DNA of 64,000 nt from Candidatus Methylacidiphilum fumarolicum (GTDB taxonomy: Bacteria; Verrucomicrobiota; Verrucomicrobiia; Methylacidiphilales; Methylacidiphilaceae), in assembly GCF_949774925.1 (NCBI RefSeq), contig NZ_OX458932.1, positions 496,001 through 560,000 on the forward strand. The letters are read 5' to 3'. Shown here one piece after another: positions 58,421 to 64,000 of this stretch. Every line of letters begins with the position of its first letter. Positions within the stretch are counted from its first letter, which is position 1. Below the pieces are notes generated by a model. It was not told the origin of the DNA and ran no database searches. It was given only the letters and a program-made list of their open reading frames with translations. A program made the translations under genes and the position numbers.

Positions 58421-58840
58421 ATGAGTCAGAAAACAATCAATAGACCTTTGACCATTGGGAAGGTGGCAAATATGGCTGGGGTTGGAGTGGAAACCATTCG
58501 ATTTTATGAACGGAAAGGTTTACTACCGAAGCCGGCACGTTCTCTTACGGGTTACCGTCTTTACGATCAAAATGCTTTAAAAACGATAAGCTTTATTAAA
58601 CGAGCTAAGGAACTAGGTTTATCTTTAAATGAAATCAAAGAACTTCTTTTTTTACCTAAAGAAGGGAGCTGTCAAAGAGTTTTGCAGAAAGTGATGTTGA
58701 AAATAGAAGATCTTGAAAAAAGAATAAAAGATCTAAGAAGAATAAAAGAGAGCCTTGAGACTTTAGCAAATAGTTGTCAAAAGAACCGAAACGAAGAGCC
58801 TTGTCCAATTCTTTCGGCTTTGGAAGATCATGAAACATAA
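58421..58840 (+). CDS. merR: Mercury-responsive MerR regulator
   Basis: 139 residues. LTIGKVANMAGVGVETIRFY and ERKGLLPKPAR are the winged-helix DNA-binding start of MerR proteins; a long dimerisation helix follows (~84-119). Cys84, Cys119 and Cys128 are spaced 35 and 9 residues apart, the same as the Hg(II)-binding triad C82/C117/C126 of Tn501 MerR. That makes Hg(II) the likely ligand, more so than Cu or Zn. It is convergent with merA instead of the usual divergent layout. The likely leaderless transcript is noted in the findings. Confidence 0.9.
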   Translation: MSQKTINRPLTIGKVANMAGVGVETIRFYERKGLLPKPARSLTGYRLYDQNALKTISFIKRAKELGLSLNEIKELLFLPKEGSCQRVLQKVMLKIEDLEKRIKDLRRIKESLETLANSCQKNRNEEPCPILSALEDHET

Positions 58841-58868
58841 AGACCCCTAATGAACTGTAAGGTAACCT

Positions 58869-58926
58869 GTTCCTAAAAACATACTCAATCCGGCGAAAGC
58901 ATCTCTCCAAGGCTGTTTTTAGGAAC
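58869..58926. terminator. Hairpin between convergent merR and merA
   Basis: Thirteen-bp perfect stem GTTCCTAAAAACA ... TGTTTTTAGGAAC with a 32-base loop, 29 bases after the merR stop and 41 bases beyond the merA stop. The arm and the following bases (CTGTTCCTAAAAACATACTC, 20 bases) are identical to the right end of IS607-like relic a. It probably terminates from both sides, although U-runs are short. Confidence 0.6.
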
Positions 58927-58966
58927 TGCAATAAAAACATAGGCAAGCAAAAGGATCAGCTCCTTG

Positions 58967-60619
58967 CTAACTGGCACAACAGGAAAGATGTCCGACATCT
59001 TTTTTAAATGAGAGAGCAGCCAGTTTTATTGCCTCACTCATTGTTAGATAGGGATGGAAGGCATCCACTATGTCTTGTATGGTTAATCCATGTCGGATAG
59101 CAAGAACGGCCTCCTGAATAAAATCTCCAGCTGCTGCAGCAAGCACGTGGGCCCCGACAAGTTTTCCTGTGTTTGTTTCGCTGACAAGCTTAATTAATCC
59201 CCTAGTATCCAAAGAAATAATAGCCTTTGGAACCTCTTTGACCGGAAAAATCGAAGTAATGACATTCAACCCTTCTTTTTTTGCCTGAGCCTCGGTTAAG
59301 CCTACACTTGCGATCTGTGGATCGGTGAAAGTCACTCTTGGTAGAGATGAAAAATCAATGGATCGTTTCGCTCCATTAATAGCATTTTCTGCAGCGATTC
59401 CTCCTGTGAAAGCGGATACATAAACAAACTGCGGTAATCCTGCACAATCTCCAGCGGCATAAATGTCTGGATTGGTGGTACGTAGAAATGAATCAACAAG
59501 AATTTCTCCACGACTTCCCTTTTTGACTCCAACTTCTTCGAGTCCTAACTCTGCTGTGTTGGGACTACGACCTGTTGTCACTAGAATTTTCTCCACCCGC
59601 AATCCGATTTCTTTTTCCCCGTTTTGAATAGAAATAAAACAGCCATTTTCTCCCGTTTTTTCAACATAGCGAACCTGACTGTTTGTAAAAAGTTCAATCC
59701 TTTCTTCTTTCAAATATAGGCTAAGTTGCTCTCTTATTTCAGGTTCTTCGCTCATAGCAATGGAGGGTAGGGCCTCGATGATGTGTACCCTAACACCAAA
59801 GCGGGCAAACATCTGTCCAAGTTCTAGTCCTATAGCTCCTCCGCCAATTACGGCCAGAGAAGAGGGCAGAGTTTTTACACTTAAGGCCGTGGTGCTATCA
59901 AGAAAACCTGTTTCTTTTAACCCAGGAATCGGAGGAATAGATGGAGAGGAACCAGTGGCTAACAGGATTTTTCTTGAAGTATAGGTTTTATTATTAACGA
60001 TCAGTTGGATGCCAGCCCTCAACCTTGCCTTTCCCTCGATAAGAGAAATATTTGGGTAGACATCCAGAAGATGGATGTATTTTTGCATACGCAACAGGCT
60101 GACCAATTTCTCTTTTTGATCGATCAATTCTGCCCAGTCTAAGGGCATATTACACGATCCTAAACCTGCGAACCGAGGGTTCCTTGCCATTGTGTAAACT
60201 TCGGCGGCTCGAATAAGGAATTTAGACGGAACGCAGCCCACATTGACACAGGTGCCTCCAATGACCCCAGATTCAACGATCCCAACCTTCGCTCCTAGTT
60301 CACTTGCTTTTATCGCAGCAGCGAAGGCAGCAGAACCGCCTCCTACAATCAAAAGGTCATAATCTTTGCTCCTCTCTTCGCTGTCCATTCCTATTGGCAT
60401 CCGTTCGATGACAGTACCCTGATAGCCTAATGCTTCGATGGTTTGTAGGACTTCCTGCTCGTTCCATTGCTGGGTAGTAACAAGGCTAGCTCTTTTGGAA
60501 CGCCAATCAGTAATCAGAACTCTTTCAATCCCTTGGAGTTTTTGAAGGGCTCTTTTAAGATGCGTTGCACAATCTTCGCATTTCATCCCTTCAATCTGGA
60601 GAAGAACATTGGATTTCAC
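58967..60619 (-). CDS. merA: Mercuric reductase with N-terminal HMA domain
   Basis: 550 residues from a GTG at 60619 with AGAAGGAGG upstream. An HMA metal-binding domain (~1-70) has GMKCEDCATHL. The FAD motif LLIVGGGSAAFAAAIKA follows, then the redox disulfide GGTCVNVGCVPSKFLIRAAE, NAD(P)H-binding VIGGGAIGLELGQMF, and the FAD/dimer end. The C-terminus LSCCAS carries the vicinal Cys pair that passes Hg(II) to the active site. All catalytic Cys are present, so it should reduce Hg(II) to Hg(0). No merT or merP transport genes are in the window. Confidence 0.95.
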   Translation of the reverse strand: MKSNVLLQIEGMKCEDCATHLKRALQKLQGIERVLITDWRSKRASLVTTQQWNEQEVLQTIEALGYQGTVIERMPIGMDSEERSKDYDLLIVGGGSAAFAAAIKASELGAKVGIVESGVIGGTCVNVGCVPSKFLIRAAEVYTMARNPRFAGLGSCNMPLDWAELIDQKEKLVSLLRMQKYIHLLDVYPNISLIEGKARLRAGIQLIVNNKTYTSRKILLATGSSPSIPPIPGLKETGFLDSTTALSVKTLPSSLAVIGGGAIGLELGQMFARFGVRVHIIEALPSIAMSEEPEIREQLSLYLKEERIELFTNSQVRYVEKTGENGCFISIQNGEKEIGLRVEKILVTTGRSPNTAELGLEEVGVKKGSRGEILVDSFLRTTNPDIYAAGDCAGLPQFVYVSAFTGGIAAENAINGAKRSIDFSSLPRVTFTDPQIASVGLTEAQAKKEGLNVITSIFPVKEVPKAIISLDTRGLIKLVSETNTGKLVGAHVLAAAAGDFIQEAVLAIRHGLTIQDIVDAFHPYLTMSEAIKLAALSFKKDVGHLSCCAS

Positions 60620-60659
60620 TGTAATAAGCCTCCTTCTGCATATTGCTCTTTTGTAGACA

Positions 60660-60690
60660 ATCTAAGGGTTGGACTATAGTCCAGAGTCAA
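60660..60690 (-). promoter_or_regulatory. MerR-type promoter/operator of merA
   Basis: On the minus strand TTGACT and TTAGAT are 19 bases apart, with the perfect palindrome GGACTATAGTCC (60671-60682) in the spacer. This is the layout of mer and related metal-response promoters. Predicted +1 near 60653 gives a ~34-base leader to merA. Confidence 0.78.
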
Positions 60691-60702
60691 CGGAATTTGT
60701 AA

Positions 60703-60718
60703 TGTGGAAATTAAAACA
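60703..60718. promoter_or_regulatory. NifA upstream activator site 1 (nifB)
   Basis: TGT-GGAAATTAAA-ACA, a full match to TGT-N10-ACA, about 220 bases before the nifB -24 element. AT-rich spacer; the weakest-placed of the three. Confidence 0.55.
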
Positions 60719-60756
60719 AATTTATAATGCCAAATCCTACAATTTAGCCGACTGAG

Positions 60757-60772
60757 TGTGTGTTTTATCACA
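60757..60772. promoter_or_regulatory. NifA upstream activator site 2 (nifB)
   Basis: TGT-GTGTTTTATC-ACA, full match to TGT-N10-ACA, about 165 bases before the nifB -24 element. Confidence 0.7.
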
Positions 60773-60789
60773 ACATTCCTACCAGCTTT

Positions 60790-60805
60790 TGTACCAATTC
60801 TTACA
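60790..60805. promoter_or_regulatory. NifA upstream activator site 3 (nifB)
   Basis: TGT-ACCAATTCTT-ACA, full match, starting 33 bases after site 2 (about three helix turns) and ~133 bases before the nifB -24 element, within the usual looping range. Confidence 0.72.
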
Positions 60806-60922
60806 CGAGGCTTCTTCTATGAGAACTGAACCAATGATTCTTTAGAATCGATGAAATGGGTTGGCAAGCAACATCAATGAAGGAAAAGACAAAGAAAGGT
60901 TGGCTCAATCAAGGAGAAGAAT

Positions 60923-60938
60923 TGGCACAGCTTTTGCT
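60923..60938 (+). promoter_or_regulatory. Sigma-54 promoter of nifB
   Basis: TGGCACAGCTTTTGCT is a perfect match to the sigma-54 consensus TGGCAC-N5-TTGCW. Predicted +1 near 60949 leaves a 25-base leader containing AAAGGAGG before the nifB ATG. Confidence 0.9.
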
Positions 60939-60973
60939 CGAATGCTTTAAAAAAACAATAAAGGAGGTACTCG

Positions 60974-62542
60974 ATGACTGCTGCTTTGACACAAACTCCG
61001 AAAGCAAAGAATTTTCAGCGTTTGAAATCCTTGGGACTTTCCGTTACTTCCACTATTCAGCATCAAGGATGCGGTTCGAAGGGAGGCAGCGGAAAATCGA
61101 GTTGTGGTTCTGGAGCGGGGGCAGGAGATCTTCCAGAGGAAATTTGGGAAAAAGTAAAAAATCATCCCTGTTATAGCGAAGAAGCGCACCATTATTATGC
61201 GCGAATGCATGTGGCTGTGGCACCGGCATGTAATATTCAGTGCAATTATTGTAACAGAAAGTATGACTGTGCGAATGAAAGCCGACCAGGGGTGGTAAGC
61301 GAAAGGCTTACCCCAGAAGAAGCAGCTAAGAAGGTTTTGGCTGTTGCCTCTCTCATTCCTCAGATGACTGTTCTTGGGATAGCGGGTCCAGGAGATCCTT
61401 TAGCTAATCCGGATAAGACATTTAAAACTTTTGAGCTTGTAGCAAAGAAAGCTCCAGACATAAAGCTTTGTCTCTCAACCAATGGTCTAGCATTACCAGA
61501 GTATGTGAAACGAATCAAGGATTTCAATGTGGATCATGTAACCATTACGATCAATATGATAGATCCAGAGGTGGGGGAGAAAATTTATCCCTGGGTGTTT
61601 TATAAACATAAAAGGTATAAAGGGAAAGAGGCAGCGAAGATTCTTTCGGAAAGGCAGTTAGAAGGATTAGAGATGCTTACGGCTGAAAAGATCCTTTGCA
61701 AGATCAATTCCGTGATGATCCCAGGGATTAACGATGAACACCTAATAGAGGTTAATAAAGCTGTGAAATCTCGTGGAGCTTTTCTCCATAATATCATGCC
61801 CCTTATTTCGGCCCCTGAGCATGGAACATACTTTGGGTTGACAGGACAGAGAGGGCCAACAGCACAGGAATTGAAAGCTCTGCAGGACAAATGTGAAGGG
61901 CAGATGAACATGATGAGGCATTGCAGGCAATGCCGCGCCGATGCGGTGGGATTGCTTGGGGAAGATAGGAGTAGTGAATTTACCAAAGAGAAGATCGCCT
62001 CTATTGAGGTGAATTACGATATGGAAACGAGAAATGCCTACAAAATGCAAGTGGAGCAGGAGAGGCAAAAGAGAGTGGCGGAAAGAGAAAAGGAATTAAA
62101 AGAAATAGCTAAAGAAAATAGTGAACTTAAGATTTTGGTTGCTGTAGCCACAAAAGGTGGGGGCAAAATCAACGAACATTTTGGGCATGCTAAAGAATTT
62201 CAAATTTATGAGCTTAGTACGAAAGGCTCGAAATTCATCGGTCATCGGAGAGTCGACCTCTATTGCCAGGGTGGGTATGGAGAAGAGGATGCGCTTGAAA
62301 CCGTTATTCGGGCGATAAGGGATTGTGTTGCTGTGTTTGTGGCAAAAATAGGATCTTGTCCGAAAGAAGCTTTGGAGAAAGCTGGCATAGAGACCGTTGA
62401 CAGGTTTGCTTATGAATATATCGAAAAGGCCGCTCTGAGTTATTTCAAAGAATATCTTAGCAAGGTCAATGCTGGATTGATTCATCCAACCAAAAAAGAA
62501 GATGCTCTGATTCGACAGGGGGCATTAGTGACTTTGAATTAA
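60974..62542 (+). CDS. nifB: Nitrogenase cofactor biosynthesis protein NifB
   Basis: 522 residues, GGAGG seven bases before the ATG. An N-terminal Cys/Gly-rich patch ([16 protein letters not shown]) is followed by the radical-SAM site [36 protein letters not shown] and [19 protein letters not shown] are the conserved NifB blocks that carry K-cluster ligands. From ~385, [20 protein letters not shown] starts a fused NifX-like cofactor-binding domain, as in full-length NifB. It makes NifB-co from FeS clusters, the core of FeMo-co. Head of the second nif run, with its own sigma-54 promoter. Confidence 0.97.
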   Translation: MTAALTQTPKAKNFQRLKSLGLSVTSTIQHQGCGSKGGSGKSSCGSGAGAGDLPEEIWEKVKNHPCYSEEAHHYYARMHVAVAPACNIQCNYCNRKYDCANESRPGVVSERLTPEEAAKKVLAVASLIPQMTVLGIAGPGDPLANPDKTFKTFELVAKKAPDIKLCLSTNGLALPEYVKRIKDFNVDHVTITINMIDPEVGEKIYPWVFYKHKRYKGKEAAKILSERQLEGLEMLTAEKILCKINSVMIPGINDEHLIEVNKAVKSRGAFLHNIMPLISAPEHGTYFGLTGQRGPTAQELKALQDKCEGQMNMMRHCRQCRADAVGLLGEDRSSEFTKEKIASIEVNYDMETRNAYKMQVEQERQKRVAEREKELKEIAKENSELKILVAVATKGGGKINEHFGHAKEFQIYELSTKGSKFIGHRRVDLYCQGGYGEEDALETVIRAIRDCVAVFVAKIGSCPKEALEKAGIETVDRFAYEYIEKAALSYFKEYLSKVNAGLIHPTKKEDALIRQGALVTLN

Positions 62543-62570
62543 AACTGATGAACAAAAAGGAGAAAAAAGT

Positions 62571-62795
62571 ATGGCATATAAGATCGTTGCATCCCAATGT
62601 ACAGGATGTTCTGCTTGTGAACCGGAGTGCCCAAATGGCGCTATCTATGAAAAAGAAGGCATTTTTGCCATAGATCCAGAAAAATGCACAGAATGTATAG
62701 GTTTTTTTGATGAACCGCAATGCGTATCTGTCTGTCCAGTAGACAATACCTGTGTGATTGATAAAAGTCGCCCACGATACAAAGCCAAAAAATAA
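62571..62795 (+). CDS. 2[4Fe-4S] ferredoxin (FdxN-type)
   Basis: 74 residues. [19 protein letters not shown] is the first CxxCxxCxxxCP cluster site; [20 protein letters not shown] is the second, with the longer spacer found in nif-linked ferredoxins of the FdxN/FrxA kind. It probably supplies electrons or clusters to NifB, since fdxN commonly follows nifB. Starts 28 bases after nifB with AAAGGAG upstream. Confidence 0.92.
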   Translation: MAYKIVASQCTGCSACEPECPNGAIYEKEGIFAIDPEKCTECIGFFDEPQCVSVCPVDNTCVIDKSRPRYKAKK

Positions 62796-62797
62796 CC

Positions 62798-63139
62798 ATG
62801 AAAATATCAATTACACCCAAGGCAAAACAATTTATTAGCCGGATGATCCGGATGTGTGGAGGAACAAAAAGCGCGGGCATGCGATTGATTGTTGGAGAAG
62901 GAGGCTGCTCAGGATTTACTACGGATTTTAGCGTTGTCGAGGAGCCGCAGCAATCGGATACCATATGGGAGGATGGCGTTAGGCTGTTTATTCCAAAAGA
63001 ATGTCTTCCTTACTTTGAAGAAGCCATTGTCCATTTTATTGAGACTCCCACCGAGACTAGACTGATTGTGCTATCAGGAAGAAAAAATAATAATAGCTGT
63101 GGCTGTTCCTCTCTGCCTCCAGATCATTCCAATGGATAA
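62798..63139 (+). CDS. HesB/IscA-like iron-sulfur assembly protein
   Basis: 113 residues starting two bases after the ferredoxin stop. KISITPKAKQFISRMI opens the A-type carrier fold; GMRLIVGEGGCSGFTTDFSV holds the first conserved Cys (GGCSG); SCGCSS near residue 101 gives the C-terminal CxC. These three Cys hold Fe or an FeS cluster. In nif operons such proteins (NifIscA) carry clusters to NifB or the Fe protein. The final ~10 residues are variable. Confidence 0.9.
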   Translation: MKISITPKAKQFISRMIRMCGGTKSAGMRLIVGEGGCSGFTTDFSVVEEPQQSDTIWEDGVRLFIPKECLPYFEEAIVHFIETPTETRLIVLSGRKNNNSCGCSSLPPDHSNG

Positions 63140-63215
63140 GATCCCGTATGGTTGAGTTTTATCTGAATGAAAGACATCAAAGGAAAGAGGCACAGGCCAA
63201 AAGCAAGGAAATCGT

Positions 63216-63731
63216 ATGCGAAGCTGCTGCTCAACTGATATGGATGCTTATGGTATTCCAGAAGATTATTGGGGAGAGCTGGTGGAGGAGGCTGCTAGGG
63301 AGCTTAAAGAGGCTGCAAGAGCATATCCCAACAAAGAAAAAGTACTTTTTCATTTGTATAAGGCCTTTGAGAAGGCTGGAAAGCATATTACCGTTCTGAT
63401 CGGCTTCTACCGTTTTTACTTTTATCAGAGTGATATGTTGCAGTCTATATATTGGGGGAGATTGTGTATGGAGGAAACTGCAAAAAAATTGAGGATAAAT
63501 GAAAACTGGATGGAATTGACTGAAGAGCAGATTGAAATGCTCAAAAGCGCTGACAATCCTCTAGTCGATCTCTACTTAAGAGCTTTTCATGCTGTGGCCT
63601 ATCTGCTTGGGCGAGTGGGCAACATAGAGGAAAGCTTAAAAATGCTCCAACTATTAACCAGGATTGATGTAAAAAGTCAAATAGGTGCTAGTAGGCTAGC
63701 GTCTATCCTCAAAGGAGAGGACAATCAGTGA
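63216..63731 (+). CDS. Unrecognised helical protein in the nifB run
   Basis: 171 residues from the ATG at 63216. MDAYGIPEDYWGELVEEAAR, then KVLFHLYKAFEKAGKHITVL and YYQSDMLQSIYWGRL-like sequences (FYQSDMLQSIYWGRLCMEE), with DNPLVDLYLRAFHAVAYLLG and GNIEESLKMLQLLTRID, read as a string of amphipathic helices. They could be TPR-like, but no repeat consensus is certain. A Cys pair (RSCCS) stands at the N-terminus. It overlaps the LRV-FeS4 gene by four bases (GTGA), so it is part of the nif run. I do not recognise the family. Confidence 0.65.
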   Translation: MRSCCSTDMDAYGIPEDYWGELVEEAARELKEAARAYPNKEKVLFHLYKAFEKAGKHITVLIGFYRFYFYQSDMLQSIYWGRLCMEETAKKLRINENWMELTEEQIEMLKSADNPLVDLYLRAFHAVAYLLGRVGNIEESLKMLQLLTRIDVKSQIGASRLASILKGEDNQ

Positions 63732-64000
63732 AAGATCTTTCGAAAGAATGTTTAGATTGGGAAGGGAAGCCGGTTGACTGCACCCAATGCCCTCATAAGG
63801 AATTAAAATCTAAGGGCAAATGTAAGAAGGGGGAAGCATGTATTCAGGATAGGTATGCGAAAAGAATTGAACGCTTCTTCGAAAGAAATCCCACCCTGGC
63901 TACTAGTTATTTAATGCATCCCTATTTTGAAATTCGGGCAATTGCTCTGAGGCATGTCGATGGTCATCATCAAATCCGGATGTCGATGGATCCCGACGAT
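63728..64000 (+). CDS. LRV-type protein with N-terminal [4Fe-4S] domain (cut by window edge)
   Basis: Ninety-one codons are visible from a GTG that overlaps the previous stop by four bases. CLDWEGKPVDCTQCPHKEL and KCKKGEACIQDRYAKRI hold the Cys set (C..C..C..C) of the LRV-FeS4 domain known from a protein in the Azotobacter nif region. NPTLATSYLMHPYFEIRAIA then ALRHVD is the first leucine-rich-variant helical repeat, and a second begins before the edge. The role in nitrogen fixation is unproven; the conserved linkage to nif is its main clue. Confidence 0.85.
   Translation, partial: MKDLSKECLDWEGKPVDCTQCPHKELKSKGKCKKGEACIQDRYAKRIERFFERNPTLATSYLMHPYFEIRAIALRHVDGHHQIRMSMDPDD

Noticed and set aside
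63148-63399. An 83-codon frame after the IscA-like gene
   Set aside because: Overlaps the better-supported frame at 63216-63731, which has coherent helices and a coupled downstream gene.

Overview
The window looks like a piece of the chromosome of a thermoacidophilic methanotrophic verrucomicrobium, close to Methylacidiphilum. This is inferred from gene content: a complete nif core, a Minf_1886-type protein typical of Verrucomicrobia/Planctomycetes, and verrucomicrobial-looking envelope proteins. No rRNA or marker gene was available to test it. I saw no tRNA, rRNA or CRISPR array.

Region 1 (1-15.3 kb) is an AT-rich accessory glycan island. It holds intact methyltransferases and glycosyltransferases of the surface-polysaccharide type, mixed with decayed genes: a GT4 glycosyltransferase, a TylF-like methyltransferase, an unrecognised gene and the tail of a TolC-like gene. 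A nest of GC-rich IS1634-family elements sits inside it. Two copies of one element (IS-A, 1,818/1,817 bp) and two of another (IS-B) insert at TTAA or CTAG, and their flanks record a past rearrangement.

Region 2 (15.3-43.2 kb) is mostly housekeeping: a secreted beta-propeller protein, a di-haem peroxidase, an S55 peptidase-like protein, hemL, polX, folP, cdaA / mini-cdaR / glmM, pyrE, an lpxK-waaF-murJ envelope operon, an M16 peptidase and moaA-moaD-moaE.

Region 3 (44-47.5 kb) is sulfate assimilation: cysD-cysNC divergent from cysH, which together take sulfate to sulfite.

Region 4 (47.5-64 kb) is nitrogen fixation. nifV diverges from nifH-nifD-nifK-nifE-nifN-nifX-DUF269. After a small interruption (relic, ppa, merR, merA) come nifB, a 2[4Fe-4S] ferredoxin, an IscA/HesB protein, an unrecognised helical protein and the start of an LRV-FeS4 protein. 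I read -24/-12 sigma-54 promoters before nifV, nifH and nifB, and TGT-N10-ACA NifA sites (two between nifV and nifH, three before nifB). So the set looks controlled by NifA and sigma-54. The mer genes in the middle have MerR-type promoters with 19-bp spacers.

Four intergenic gaps (after cdaA, pyrE, moaE and the DUF269 gene) hold decayed, internally deleted copies of one IS607-like element (TnpA resolvase + TnpB). One separates cdaA from a 44-codon CdaR-like stub. Their right ends are more alike than their decayed coding parts, which raises the question of leftover TnpB guide-RNA scaffolds.
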